Source of the DNA: Streptomyces olivaceoviridis
GTDB lineage: Bacteria > Actinomycetota > Actinomycetes > Streptomycetales > Streptomycetaceae
Assembly: GCF_014650115.1 (NCBI RefSeq)
Contig: NZ_BMUI01000003.1
Location: 62,001-126,000, forward strand
Direction of reading: 5' to 3'
DNA length: 64,000 nt
In this document: piece after piece, positions 54,974-64,000 of the stretch
Numbering within the stretch: position 1 is the stretch's first letter
How the letters are laid out: the number at the start of each line of letters is the position of its first letter
Program-made: the position numbers and the translations under genes
The notes under the pieces: model-generated
The model's input: only the letters and a program-made list of their open reading frames with translations
What the model was told of the DNA's origin: nothing
Database searches by the model: none

Positions 54974-57556
54974 CTAGTCGGTCGCGATGGCGTTCAGGAC
55001 GTTCATGCGGCCCGCGCGGAACGCCGGGATCAGCGCGGCGAACAGGCCCACGAAGGCCGAGCCGATGAAGACGCCGGTGATCGTCGGCCAGGGGATCTCC
55101 AGGACCTTCAGGCCCTCCAGGGCGAGGAGCTTCTGGGCGGTCGCGCCCCAGCCCATGCCGAGCCCCAGGCCGAGCAGGGCACCGAAGACGGCGATCACCA
55201 CGGACTCCAGGCGGATCATGCGGCGCAGTTGGCGGCGGGAGAGGCCGATGGCCCGCATGAGGCCGATCTCCCGGGTCCGCTCGACCACCGACAGGGCCAG
55301 GGTGTTCACCACGCCGAGGACCGCGACGATGATCGCGAGCGCCAGCAGGCCGTAGATCATGTTCAGCAGCTGGCCGATCTGGTCCTTCAGCGCCTTCTTG
55401 AAGTCGGTCTGGTCGCGCACGGTCAGCGCCGGGTCGTCGCGCAGGGCCGACTTCAGCGCCTTGTAGGCGGCGGCTTCCTGCCCGTCCTTGGCGGTGGCGA
55501 ACATCAGCTGGTCGAGGGGCATGCGGTCGGCCGGGACGTACTTGGCGACAGTGGCGATGGAGGCGTACATCGCGCCCTTGTCGACGACGACCTCGTCGCT
55601 GGTGATCGCGCGGACGGTCAGCTTCGCCGTGCGGCCGTCCTCGAAGTGGACGGCGACCGTGGAGCCGAGCTTGATGCCGTGGTCCTTGGCGAAGCCCTCG
55701 AAGACGGACATCGAGTCGGGCTCGTAGGCGTCGGCGAGGTCACCGGCGACGGTCTTGGTGCGCAGGTCCTGCACATAGGTCGCGTCGGCCGCGTTGATGG
55801 TCTCCTTCTCGGTGACCCGGCCGTCCGGCGTGGTCAGGGACGCGTCCAGGAGCTTGTACTCGGTGACCCGCTCCAGGCCGGGCGTGGCCTTGATCTTCTC
55901 CACCATCTGCGGCTTGATCAGGTTGTACTCCTGCTCGCCCTGGATGATGAAGTCCGTGCCCACAGTCTTGTCGAGCTGGTCGGTGGCCGAGGCCACCATG
56001 GAGGAACCGACCACCGACAGGCAGGCCACCAGGGCGAGGCCGATCATCAGGGCGGCGCCGGTGGCGCCGGTGCGGCGCGGGTTGCGCAGCGCGTTGCGCT
56101 CGGCCATGCGGCCGACGGGCCCGAAGACGCGCAGGATGACCGCGCCGAGGACGCGGACCAGTCCGGCGGCGAGCAGCGGGCCGATGACGACGAAGCCGAT
56201 GAGCGTGGCCACCACGCCCAGGCCCAGCCAGCCCGAGCCGGTCTTGGCCTGGTCGGCGGTGGCGGCGACGTACAGGCACCAGCCGCCGGCGGCGGTCAGG
56301 AGCAGGCCGGTCACGGCCCGGACGGCGCCGGCCTTGGCGTCGGCCGGGGCGCCCGCGTCGCGCAGGGCGGCCATCGGGGAGACCTTGCCGGCGCGCCGCG
56401 CGGGCAGGTAGGCGGCGAGGACGGTGACGACCACGCCGAGGAGCAGGCCGATCGCGGGGGTGGTCCAGGCGACGGTCAGGTCGTCGGTGGACAGGTTCAT
56501 GCCGATCTGGCCCATGAGCTGCATCAGGCCGATCGCGATGCCGACGCCCGCGCCGACGCCGAGCACCGAGCCGAGGACGCCGAGCAGCAGCGCCTCGACC
56601 AGCACGGACCGGTTGACCTGCTTGCGGGAGGAGCCGATGGCGCGCAGCAGGCCGATCTCGCGGGTGCGCTGGGCGACCAGCATGGAGAAGGTGTTGATGA
56701 TCAGGAAGATGCCGACGAGGAAGGCGATCCCGGCGAAGCCGAGCATCGCGTACTTCATGACGTTCAGGAAGCTCTGGACATCCTTTTGGTTGGCGTCGGC
56801 GACCTCCTTGGCGGTCTGCACCTTGTAGTCGCGGCCGAGGACGGCGGTGACGTTCTTCTTCAGCTGCGCGTCGGTCACGCCCTCGGCGGCCATGACGTTG
56901 ACGTCGGTGTAGACGCCGGTCCGGCCGACGAGGGTCCGCTGGGCGGTCCTGGTGTCCAGGTAGAAGATCGCGGCGCCGGGGTTGGTGACCTTGAAGGCGG
57001 CGATGCCGGACACGCGCGCGTGGTGCGTGCCGACGGCCGTGATCACGCCGATCTCGTCGCCGAGCTTCAGGTCGTGCTTGTCGGCGGTGTCGGCGTCGAC
57101 CATCACCTGGTCCGGGCCCTTGGGCGCCGTACCGGAGGTGATCTCCATGGTGCGGGCGTCGTTGCCGTTCCAGCTTCCGACGATGGTGGGCGCGCCGCTG
57201 GTGGGCGACAGCTTGTCCTTGTCGGCGTCGATGACGGTGACCGAGGTGGAGAACACCGTGCCCTCGGCCGACCTGACGCCCTTGGCCTCGCGGACCTTCC
57301 CGACCACGGAGGCGGGCAGCACGGGCGGCTTGCCGGTGCGGGAGGTGGTCTCCCCGGTGTCGGAGGAGCCCTCGGCGCTGACCTGGACGTCCGAGGACGT
57401 GGCCTGGAAGAGCTTGTCGAAGGTGGTGTTCATCGTGTCGGTGAACACCAGCGTGCCGCACACGAACGCCACCGACAGCAGGACCGCGATCGCCGACAGC
57501 GCCATGCGGCCCTTGTGCGCGAGGAAGTTGCGCATCGAGGTCTTCAGCACGGTCAT
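54974..57556 (-). CDS. ABC transporter permease, FtsX/MacB type (second pair)
   Basis: 860 residues. N-terminal membrane segment, large outer domain, then hydrophobic bundles with AQRTREIGLLRAIGSSRKQ and ERTREIGLMRAIGLSRRQ, the FtsX-like repeat of MacB-type permeases. It overlaps the ATPase gene by 4 nt (ATGA). Substrate unknown. It is paralogous to the first pair at 25.2-27.7 kb. Confidence 0.92.
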   Translation of the reverse strand: MTVLKTSMRNFLAHKGRMALSAIAVLLSVAFVCGTLVFTDTMNTTFDKLFQATSSDVQVSAEGSSDTGETTSRTGKPPVLPASVVGKVREAKGVRSAEGTVFSTSVTVIDADKDKLSPTSGAPTIVGSWNGNDARTMEITSGTAPKGPDQVMVDADTADKHDLKLGDEIGVITAVGTHHARVSGIAAFKVTNPGAAIFYLDTRTAQRTLVGRTGVYTDVNVMAAEGVTDAQLKKNVTAVLGRDYKVQTAKEVADANQKDVQSFLNVMKYAMLGFAGIAFLVGIFLIINTFSMLVAQRTREIGLLRAIGSSRKQVNRSVLVEALLLGVLGSVLGVGAGVGIAIGLMQLMGQIGMNLSTDDLTVAWTTPAIGLLLGVVVTVLAAYLPARRAGKVSPMAALRDAGAPADAKAGAVRAVTGLLLTAAGGWCLYVAATADQAKTGSGWLGLGVVATLIGFVVIGPLLAAGLVRVLGAVILRVFGPVGRMAERNALRNPRRTGATGAALMIGLALVACLSVVGSSMVASATDQLDKTVGTDFIIQGEQEYNLIKPQMVEKIKATPGLERVTEYKLLDASLTTPDGRVTEKETINAADATYVQDLRTKTVAGDLADAYEPDSMSVFEGFAKDHGIKLGSTVAVHFEDGRTAKLTVRAITSDEVVVDKGAMYASIATVAKYVPADRMPLDQLMFATAKDGQEAAAYKALKSALRDDPALTVRDQTDFKKALKDQIGQLLNMIYGLLALAIIVAVLGVVNTLALSVVERTREIGLMRAIGLSRRQLRRMIRLESVVIAVFGALLGLGLGMGWGATAQKLLALEGLKVLEIPWPTITGVFIGSAFVGLFAALIPAFRAGRMNVLNAIATD

Positions 57557-58341
57557 GACGTGCGCCCCCGGGCGTCGAAGTCCTTCATGCGGTCCAGGAC
57601 CTGGTCGGCCGTCGGCTGGTACATCTCGTCGACGATCCGGCCGTCGGCGAGGTAGAGCACGCGGTCGGCGTAGGAGGCGGCCACGGGGTCGTGGGTGACC
57701 ATGACGATGGTCTGGCCGAGTTCGTCCACCGAGCGGCGCAGGAAGCCCAGGACCTCGGCTCCGGCGCGCGAGTCGAGGTTCCCGGTCGGCTCGTCCCCGA
57801 AGATGATCTCCGGGCGGGCGGCGAGCGCGCGGGCCACGGCGACGCGCTGCTGCTGGCCGCCGGAGAGCTGGGTGGGGCGGTGCTTGAGGCGCCCGGCGAG
57901 CCCGACGGTCTCCACCACGCGGTCCAGCCAGGCCCGGTCGGGCTTGCGGCCGGCGATGTCCATGGGCAGCGTGATGTTCTCGATCGCGTTCAGCGTCGGC
58001 AGCAGGTTGAACGCCTGGAAGATGAAGCCGATCCGGTCCCGGCGCAGCTGGGTGAGCTTCTTGTCCTTCAGGCCGGTGATCTCGGTCTCGTCCAGGTGGA
58101 TCCGACCGCTCGTCACCGTGTCCAGGCCGGCGAGGCAGTGCATCAGGGTGGACTTGCCGGACCCGGAGGGGCCCATGATCGCGGTGAACTGGCCGCGGGC
58201 GATGTCCACGTCGACGTGGTCCAGGGCGACGACACGGGTCTCCCCGGACCCGTACGCCTTCACGACCTGCCGCGCCCGCGCGGCAACGGCCGTAGTCCCT
58301 CCAGTGCCCCCGTGCCTGGGAATGGTCACAGCCGATGTCAC
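57553..58341 (-). CDS. ABC transporter ATPase, MacB/LolD/FtsE type (second pair)
   Basis: 262 residues from GTG 58341 (AGGAG 7 nt upstream). Walker A AIMGPSGSGKST, Q-loop FIFQAFNLLPTL, signature LSGGQQQRVAVARA, Walker B EIIFGDEPTGNLDS and VTHD. The tail EMYQPTADQVLDRMKDFD then DARGRTS closely parallels the first ATPase. It is the first gene of a two-gene operon. Confidence 0.93.
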   Translation of the reverse strand: MTSAVTIPRHGGTGGTTAVAARARQVVKAYGSGETRVVALDHVDVDIARGQFTAIMGPSGSGKSTLMHCLAGLDTVTSGRIHLDETEITGLKDKKLTQLRRDRIGFIFQAFNLLPTLNAIENITLPMDIAGRKPDRAWLDRVVETVGLAGRLKHRPTQLSGGQQQRVAVARALAARPEIIFGDEPTGNLDSRAGAEVLGFLRRSVDELGQTIVMVTHDPVAASYADRVLYLADGRIVDEMYQPTADQVLDRMKDFDARGRTS

Positions 58342-58785
58342 GGTATGTCTCCTATGTCGGTTGACAGGTCGTGGTCGACGCCCCGTGCTCCGGGCGTCGT
58401 CCTGGGTCACGTCGATGAGTCTCGCGGCCGGCGGGGGTGTCGCGCGCTGGTGCGGAGCCCCGTCCTGCCCGGGGGAAATCCCCACCCCCGCCGGTGCGGT
58501 CCGCCGCCCCCCAGCGGCGTAAAGCCAGGTTAAGGAGCACCGGTGGCCCCTCTCGTCCTCCGCCGGGACGAACCCTCCCCGAGCCGTAGTACGGAGGAAC
58601 CCCTAGGGGTGCTCCACCGCCGGGTGGAGCCGTTCTCGGGGTCCCCTCCACCCTTCGGTGCGGAAACCCTCCACCCTTCCGCCGCGTCAGGGTCAAGCCC
58701 CGCCCGCCGTGGGAAGCTGTCGTCGCGGTGATACGTGCAGGGGGCACGGGGTAGCGTCCGGCAGGGGCCACGGGAGGGGTGTGCG
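58342..58785. other. 444-nt intergenic region before the MFS gene
   Basis: No gene supported. It has a perfect 12-bp palindrome ACCCCTAGGGGT (58599-58610), an 8-bp hairpin GCTCCACC-gccg-GGTGGAGC (58611-58630) and a nearby CTCCACCCTTC repeat. These are candidate repressor sites for the MFS or ABC operons. Confidence 0.45.
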
Positions 58786-60282
58786 GTGGGGAGTACGACA
58801 CCGGCGGTACGCGGCGGAGCCGGACGGCGGCAGGACACCCGGCGGCGGGGCGCGGTGGTCGCCGCGCTCATGCTGGCGATGGCACTGGCCGCGCTCGACT
58901 CCACCGTCGTCTCCACGGCCGTACCGCAGATCGTCGGCGACCTCGGCGGGTTCTCCGTCTTCTCGTGGCTGTTCTCCGGCTACCTGCTCGCCGTCACCGT
59001 CACGCTCCCCGTGTACGGCAAGCTGTCCGACACCTTCGGCCGCAAGCCGGTGCTCGTGGTGGGCGCGGCCGTGTTCCTGCTCGGCTCGCTGCTGTGCGCG
59101 GTCGCCTGGAACATGGGGGCGCTGATCGCGTTCCGGATCGTGCAGGGTCTGGGCGGCGGGGCATTGCAGGGCACGGTGCAGACACTGGCCGCCGATCTGT
59201 ACCCGCTGGCGGAGCGCCCGAAGATCCAGTCCAAGCTCTCCACGGTGTGGGCGGTCTCCGCGGTGGCCGGTCCCGGGCTCGGCGGAGTGCTCGCCACCTA
59301 CGCCGACTGGCGCTGGATCTTCCTGGTCAACCTGCCGATCGGCGCCGCCGCCCTGTGGCTGATCGTGCGTCACCTGCACGAGCCGGAGCGGGAGGAGGCC
59401 CGCCACGCGCGCGTGGACTGGGCCGGCGCGCTCGCGGTGTTCGCGTGCGGCGGGGTGCTGCTGACCGCGCTGGTGCAGGGCGGGGTGGCGTGGCCGTGGC
59501 TGTCGGCGCCGTCGCTGGCCCTGTTCGGCACCGGTCTGGCGCTGGTCGCCGTGGTGGTGCGGGTGGAGTGGCGGGCCGCGGCGCCCATCATCCCCGGCTG
59601 GGTGTGGCGGCGCCGGACGATCGCGGCCGTCAACCTGGCCCTGGGCGCGCTGGGACTGCTCATGGTGGCGCCGAGCGTGTTCCTGCCGACGTACGCGCAG
59701 TCGGTGCTCGGGCTCGCGCCGGTGGCCGCCGGGTTCGTGCTGTCGGTGTGGACGCTGAGCTGGCCGGTGTCCGCCGCGCTCAGCCAGCACGTCTACCGGC
59801 GGATCGGCTTCCGGGACACCGCGCTGCTCGGCATCGGCCTGGCGACGCTGATCCTGTTCGCGTTCCCCTTCCTGCCGTACCCCGGGTCGTGGTGGCAGCC
59901 GACGCTGCTGATGCTGCTGCTGGGCGGGGCGCTGGGACTGTTCCAGCTACCGCTGATCGTCGGGGTGCAGTCGACCGTGGGCTGGTCGGAGCGGGGCACC
60001 ACGACCGCGTCGGTCCTGTTCTGCCGGCAGACCGGCCAGACCCTGGGCGCCTCCCTGTTCGGCGCCGTCGCCAACGGCGTGCTGGCCGCCCGGCTCGACG
60101 GGGCGGGCGACCTGGACTCCGTCACCCGCGCGCTGGACGACGGCACGGCCCCCGAGGCGACCCGGCGGGCCATCGCCGGCGCGGTCCACGCGGTCTACCT
60201 CGGCGCGGCGGGCGCGGCGGCCCTGGCCTTCGTGGTGCTGCTGGTGGTGGCGCCCCGGCGGTTCCCGGTGCTCCAGGACTGA
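58786..60282 (+). CDS. MFS drug exporter, DHA2 family (14 TM)
   Basis: 498 residues. Motif A GKLSDTFGRKPV, motif C VAGPGLGGVLATYADWRW and VSTAVPQIVGDLGG at helix 1 mark a proton-drug antiporter of the 14-helix group. GTG 58786 lies 6-7 nt after GGGAGGGG, preferred over an earlier ATG. A hairpin follows. Substrate unknown. Confidence 0.9.
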   Translation: MGSTTPAVRGGAGRRQDTRRRGAVVAALMLAMALAALDSTVVSTAVPQIVGDLGGFSVFSWLFSGYLLAVTVTLPVYGKLSDTFGRKPVLVVGAAVFLLGSLLCAVAWNMGALIAFRIVQGLGGGALQGTVQTLAADLYPLAERPKIQSKLSTVWAVSAVAGPGLGGVLATYADWRWIFLVNLPIGAAALWLIVRHLHEPEREEARHARVDWAGALAVFACGGVLLTALVQGGVAWPWLSAPSLALFGTGLALVAVVVRVEWRAAAPIIPGWVWRRRTIAAVNLALGALGLLMVAPSVFLPTYAQSVLGLAPVAAGFVLSVWTLSWPVSAALSQHVYRRIGFRDTALLGIGLATLILFAFPFLPYPGSWWQPTLLMLLLGGALGLFQLPLIVGVQSTVGWSERGTTTASVLFCRQTGQTLGASLFGAVANGVLAARLDGAGDLDSVTRALDDGTAPEATRRAIAGAVHAVYLGAAGAAALAFVVLLVVAPRRFPVLQD

Positions 60283-60306
60283 ACCCGCGCGGGTCGACGC
60301 GGGTTC
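60281..60306. terminator. Hairpin between the MFS and DivIVA-like genes
   Basis: 9-bp stem GAACCCGCG / CGCGGGTTC (60281-60289, 60298-60306), 8-nt loop. It starts at the MFS stop codon and is convergent with the next gene, so probably bidirectional. Confidence 0.65.
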
Positions 60307-60326
60307 GCGCGCGCCGGACCGGACGG

Positions 60327-61214
60327 CTACTCCAGGACCACCCTGCCGGTCAGCGAGACGAGGGTTTCGCGCACCGAGTCCATGTGCGCCTGCATCTCGT
60401 CCCACAGCTCGCCGTGCTCGCGCAGCACCCGTTCCGTCTCCCCGGCGATGCGCTCCTCCTGCGCGCGCGCCTCGGCGATGATCTCCGCGGCACGCGCGCT
60501 CGCCTCCTCCGGGGAACGGCGCTCGTACTCCTCGGCCTCCGCGAGGGCACGCTCGCCCTCGGCCAGCGCGGCCTCGGCCCGGCTCGCCCGTTCGGCGTGC
60601 CCGGCGTCCAGCTCCGCCATCCGCTCGGCCTCCTCCCACTCGGCCCGGGCCCAGCGCGCCGCGTGCTCCCGGGACTGCTCGGCGAGCATGCCGTCGGTGC
60701 GCCTGCGCGCCTCGCGCAACTCCGCGAGCGCCTCCATGCGCCCCGACTTCACCGCGCGCCGGGCGCCCACCCGGATGCCCTCGGCCTCGGCCTGCACGGC
60801 GATGAGCCACTGACGGGCGCGTTCGTCGGCCTCCGCGCGGACCGCGTCCGCCGCCTCCCGCGCCTCCTGGAGTACGCGCCCGGCGTCCGCCTCGGCCCGC
60901 GCGACCTCCTCCGCGGCCTCCCGCCGGGTGCGTTCCAGCAGGTCCGCCGCCTCGTCGAGCACGAACTGGTACAACTGCCGGGCACCTTCCCCGAGCGTCT
61001 CGTACGTCTGCGGCGGGAGCTCGGCGACGATCTCGCGCAACAGCGCGGCCTCCGCCCCCATCTCCTTGGCGAGCACGGTCAGCCGGGCGGCACGCTCCCA
61101 GGCGGCGTCCCGCTCCTCGGACAGCGCCTCCAGGTACGCCTCGACCTGGTCGGGACGGTAGCCACGCCCCCGGACGGTCATGAAGCCGTGCGGGGGCATC
61201 GATGCGCTGCTCAC
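60327..61214 (-). CDS. DivIVA-like coiled-coil protein (cellulose-binding-protein type)
   Basis: 295 residues. The N-terminus GFMTVRGRGYRPDQVEAYLEAL resembles the DivIVA membrane-binding entry, followed by a nearly continuous Ala/Glu/Arg-rich helix (residues about 40-290) expected to form coiled coils. Such proteins organise the cell pole or cytoskeleton in Streptomyces. GTG 61214 was chosen; an ATG at 61199 is possible. No enzyme motif. Confidence 0.78.
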   Translation of the reverse strand: MSSASMPPHGFMTVRGRGYRPDQVEAYLEALSEERDAAWERAARLTVLAKEMGAEAALLREIVAELPPQTYETLGEGARQLYQFVLDEAADLLERTRREAAEEVARAEADAGRVLQEAREAADAVRAEADERARQWLIAVQAEAEGIRVGARRAVKSGRMEALAELREARRRTDGMLAEQSREHAARWARAEWEEAERMAELDAGHAERASRAEAALAEGERALAEAEEYERRSPEEASARAAEIIAEARAQEERIAGETERVLREHGELWDEMQAHMDSVRETLVSLTGRVVLE

Positions 61215-61403
61215 CCTGGGGACCCCTCTCCACCGGACCTGCACGACAGGATGATTTCGTGCATATCTTTATGGATCGGGAGTAAGGGTTCATAACGCGA
61301 CACTCCGCAGACATGTCACGCCACGGCTCCGAACGGCCCCCTCACGCCCCACTCGCCGGGCCCCGCACGTGCAACGCGCGGGCCCTCTCACCGAGAACGC
61401 GTC

Positions 61404-61431
61404 GGGCCCCGCACGCGCGCGTGCGGGGCCC
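61404..61431. terminator. 28-nt perfect palindrome after the Pro-rich gene
   Basis: GGGCCCCGCACG-CGCG-CGTGCGGGGCCC. It lies 36 nt after the stop of the leftward Pro-rich protein gene and is probably its terminator; a related hairpin GGGCCCCGCACG..CGCGGGCCC precedes it near 61356-61386. Confidence 0.7.
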
Positions 61432-61466
61432 GAATGCTCACACCCGGCGGCCGGGCGGCGACCGCG

Positions 61467-64000
61467 CTACAACAGCCCGTCCCACATCTGCTCCAGCAGC
61501 ACCGACCACCAGCTCTCCGGCGAACCGAGCGCCGCCGGGTCGAGGGCGGCCAGCTGCGCCTGGAAGTCGACGGTCCAGCGGCCCGCCTGCTCCTGGTTCA
61601 GCCCGTACCTGAGGCGCCACATCCGGCCCAGCAACGCCAGACACCGGGTGAACTCCGGCAGCCCCGTGTTCACGAACTGCGGCGGCACCGGCGCACCGCC
61701 CGGCCCCGCCTCCACCGGCACGGCCACGATGTTCGCCGTCCCGTACTGCACACAGATCGCCTTGCCGAAGTCGGTCCCCATGACGAGGTACGACCCCGCG
61801 TCCGCCGCCGGCCGCACCCCGCGCTCCGCCGCCAGCTCCGCCAGCGTCGGCACCGGGCGGCCCGGCTGCGCCTGCGCCCAGAAGAACGGGCCCATGTCCA
61901 GCGGCAGCCCCGCCACGACCAGGGTGTGCGCCACGATCGGCGGCACCCCCTGCCGGGACACCGCCTGCTGCTCGAACCGGAAGATCCCCGGCCCGAACGC
62001 CCCGGCCAGCTCCTGCGCGATCCCCTCCGGGGGCACCGGCGGCGCGACCTGCACCGGCTGCAGCGGCGCCCGCACCGGCGCGGGCCGTGCGGGACCGTCC
62101 GCCACCTGGTGCAACTCGCCCTGATGCGCCAGCAACTGCCGCATGCCCTGCTGCCGGCTCGCGTGGTCCGTGCCGTACGGCGCGATGCTCGCGATCCTCG
62201 CCTGCGGCCACTGCTCCCGGATCATCCGCGCGCAGTACGCCCCCGGCAGCTCGCACGACTCCAGCTCCGTGTGCAGCTCCAGCACCTGGTCCGGCGGCAC
62301 GTTCATGGCCCGCAGCTCGTGGAAGATCTGCCACTCCGGGTGCGGCGTCCCCGGCGCCGAACGCCGGATCAACTGCTGCTCGGACCCGTCCTGCGCGCGG
62401 TACCGCAGCACGGCCTGGTAACCGGGCCCGACCGTCGGCTGCCCCTGCTGCGGATACCCGTACGCCGCCCCCTGCCCGGACAAGGGCCCACCCGGAGGCA
62501 TGGGGGGCTGGACACCGGGAGCGCTGGGGGGCATACCGGGGGCGCCGGGAGGCGTAGGGGGCTGGACGCCGGGAGCGCCCGGAGGCATGCCGGGGCCCGG
62601 CGGCATGGGCGGCTGACCGCCCGGAGCGCCGGGAGGCATGGCGGAGGCGCCCGGTGCCGGGGGCACACCCGGGGCGCCGGGCGGGGTGGGCATGCCCGGG
62701 GCGCCCGGCATACCGGGGGCGGGCGGCGGGGGTGCGCCAGGCCCGGCCACCGGCGGAGCGGCCAGGACGGTTGCCGCGTGGTGCACGGCACCCTGAGCGG
62801 AGGGAGCTCCGGGGGTTCCCGGAGCGCTCGGAGGCTGCGGGGCGCCAGGGGTTCCCGGAGCGCTCGGAGGCTGCGGGGCGCCGGGGGCGGCCGGACGGCC
62901 GGAGGCAGCCGGGGGCTGGGGCACGCCGGGAGTCCCTGGGGCGCCGGGGGCCCCAGGGGCACCGGACGGGTTCGGCATGCCCGGCGCGCCCGATGCGCCC
63001 GGATGCTGCGGTGCCGGCCCGCCCAGCCGGCTCGGGTCGGCCAGGACCGTGGCCGCGTGGTGCACACCACCCGGCGCCTGCGCCCCGTCCGCGTTCCCCT
63101 GACCGACCTGCGCCTCCGGGCCCTCCGGCCCGAGCGACGACACGAGCCGCGTCGGCACGTACCCGCCCGCGGGCGGGGGCGGCGTGGCCGCGCTCCCCGG
63201 CGTACCCGGCGGCGGAGGCGGCGCGCCTGCCCCACCGCGCCCCTTCTTCGGTGGCGCCGCCTTGCTCGTCGCGGCGTCCGCGATCTCCCCCGCGTTCGGC
63301 GCCAGCCGACGCGCGGGCTCACCCGGGGCCACCGGAGGCGGCGGCGCCTGCGGATAGCCGTACGCCGGAGCGCCCGGCGCACCGGCGGGCGCGGGGGGCG
63401 GAGGCGGAGTGCCCTGCGCCGGCGGATAGGGCGGTACGCCCGCCGGGGGCGTACCCGGGGCCGGCGGAACGTGCGGATGACCGTACGCCGGCGTGCCCGG
63501 CGGCGGTGGGGGCATGCTGCCCTGTCCGACGCCCGGCGCACCCGGCGGGACAGGCGCCCCCGGTGCGCCACCCTGCGCACCCGGCAGATCGAGCGCCGGC
63601 GCGACCGCCGTCGGCGGCAACTGGCTGCCGCCCGACATCAGCGCGGTCGGCGCGTCCGGCGCGACCGCGGGCGGACGCGGCGCCTCGTCCGCGTCGCCCA
63701 ACGGCGGAGCGAACACCGTCGCGGGCAGCGGCACGGAACGGTCGTCCTCACCCGGCCCGGCGTTCGTGTCGGTACCGGCCCACGGCGTGGCCCCCGCGGG
63801 CACATCCGCTCCCACGGGCACCCCGGCCCGCGTCCCGGCCACTCCGGGGCCGCCGGAGGAGGCCGCACCCGACGCCGTACCACCGGCCGTACCCCCGGCA
63901 GGGGCCAGGCCACCGGCCGTACCCCCGGCAGGGGCCAGGCCACCGGCCGTACCCCCGGCAGGAGTCATGCCACCGGCCGGAGCCGAACTCCGGTCGGCGG
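61467..64000 (-). CDS. Pro/Gly-rich repeat protein with deaminase-like and SUKH-like C-terminus (5' partial)
   Basis: The frame runs off the window end. An ATG at 63968 is open upstream in the same repeat (APAGG), so the true start is probably outside. The first about 500 residues are Ala/Gly/Pro-rich with several tandem units. The last about 330 residues hold a compact segment: a HELRAMNVPP strand region, HTELESCELPGAYC (H-x-E and two Cys, deaminase-like), then a C-terminal domain with FGPGIFRFEQQ, GLPLDMGPFFWAQ and ADAGSYLVMGTDFGKAI, resembling SUKH-4 immunity proteins. Function is inferred, not shown. Confidence 0.7.
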   Translation of the reverse strand, partial: ADRSSAPAGGMTPAGGTAGGLAPAGGTAGGLAPAGGTAGGTASGAASSGGPGVAGTRAGVPVGADVPAGATPWAGTDTNAGPGEDDRSVPLPATVFAPPLGDADEAPRPPAVAPDAPTALMSGGSQLPPTAVAPALDLPGAQGGAPGAPVPPGAPGVGQGSMPPPPPGTPAYGHPHVPPAPGTPPAGVPPYPPAQGTPPPPPAPAGAPGAPAYGYPQAPPPPVAPGEPARRLAPNAGEIADAATSKAAPPKKGRGGAGAPPPPPGTPGSAATPPPPAGGYVPTRLVSSLGPEGPEAQVGQGNADGAQAPGGVHHAATVLADPSRLGGPAPQHPGASGAPGMPNPSGAPGAPGAPGTPGVPQPPAASGRPAAPGAPQPPSAPGTPGAPQPPSAPGTPGAPSAQGAVHHAATVLAAPPVAGPGAPPPPAPGMPGAPGMPTPPGAPGVPPAPGASAMPPGAPGGQPPMPPGPGMPPGAPGVQPPTPPGAPGMPPSAPGVQPPMPPGGPLSGQGAAYGYPQQGQPTVGPGYQAVLRYRAQDGSEQQLIRRSAPGTPHPEWQIFHELRAMNVPPDQVLELHTELESCELPGAYCARMIREQWPQARIASIAPYGTDHASRQQGMRQLLAHQGELHQVADGPARPAPVRAPLQPVQVAPPVPPEGIAQELAGAFGPGIFRFEQQAVSRQGVPPIVAHTLVVAGLPLDMGPFFWAQAQPGRPVPTLAELAAERGVRPAADAGSYLVMGTDFGKAICVQYGTANIVAVPVEAGPGGAPVPPQFVNTGLPEFTRCLALLGRMWRLRYGLNQEQAGRWTVDFQAQLAALDPAALGSPESWWSVLLEQMWDGLL
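63881..63970. repeat. Three 30-bp tandem repeats in the Pro-rich gene
   Basis: CACCGGCCGTACCCCCGGCA recurs at 63881, 63911 and 63941, 30 bp apart, encoding the APAGGTAGGL-type protein repeat. More tandem runs (APGTPGAPQPPS-like) occur near 62820-62890. Confidence 0.85.

Overview
The window is a high-GC actinobacterial chromosome segment, almost certainly Streptomyces. The evidence is codon-position GC bias, frequent GTG starts, GTGA/ATGA translational overlaps, two resuscitation-promoting-factor genes, a DivIC-eno-rpf block and a tRNA-Leu with anticodon UAA (bldA). From memory, the gene order resembles the S. coelicolor core region around SCO3067-SCO3115; this is recall, not a search. I saw no phage, transposase, integrase or CRISPR array, and the segment reads as conserved core chromosome with a few accessory genes.

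Layout. 1-6.4 kb: a partial ricin-lectin membrane protein, then a leftward hut operon (hutU, an M20 amidohydrolase, a formimidoylglutamate deiminase, hutI) from a promoter with an overlapping inverted repeat. 6.4-13.7 kb: a fold-type III PLP decarboxylase, a four-gene Roadblock/LC7 operon, and an RpiR regulator divergent from an NCS1 permease whose promoter shares an 11-nt box with the hut promoter. 13.7-23.7 kb: SDR/XRE pair, cystathionine beta-synthase, SGNH hydrolase, thiolase, small conserved genes, a Bax-inhibitor-1-like protein and pobA. 23.9 kb: bldA. 24.4-31 kb: a MacB-type ABC pair, a cyclopropane-fatty-acid-synthase-like methyltransferase, and NADH dehydrogenase with a long leader carrying a Rex-like operator. 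31.2-37.1 kb: Ppx/GppA, DUF501, DivIC, enolase, then rpfA behind a ydaO-type (c-di-AMP) riboswitch, and rpfC.

37.3-46.4 kb: cytochrome P450, MazG, a SurA-like lipoprotein, a DUF1906 secreted protein, a Ser/Thr kinase with its membrane partner, and an unusual HTH-methyltransferase-specificity-domain fusion with a changed catalytic motif and an exact 27-bp x 10 internal repeat. 46.6-51.2 kb: secreted and lipoprotein genes, a GNAT enzyme, an HNH lipoprotein, an SDR with a MerR-type promoter, and a MerR regulator. 51.2-64 kb: mfd, a second MacB-type ABC pair paralogous to the first, an MFS drug exporter, a DivIVA-like coiled-coil protein, and a very Pro/Gly-rich protein ending in deaminase-like and SUKH-like segments that runs off the window.

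The most notable items are bldA in a window where I found no in-frame TTA codon, the HTH-MTase-TRD fusion with CHPPF in place of NPPF, the rpfA riboswitch, the shared hut/permease box, and the GTPase-less Roadblock operon. Functions are assigned from motifs and family knowledge; no database search was run.
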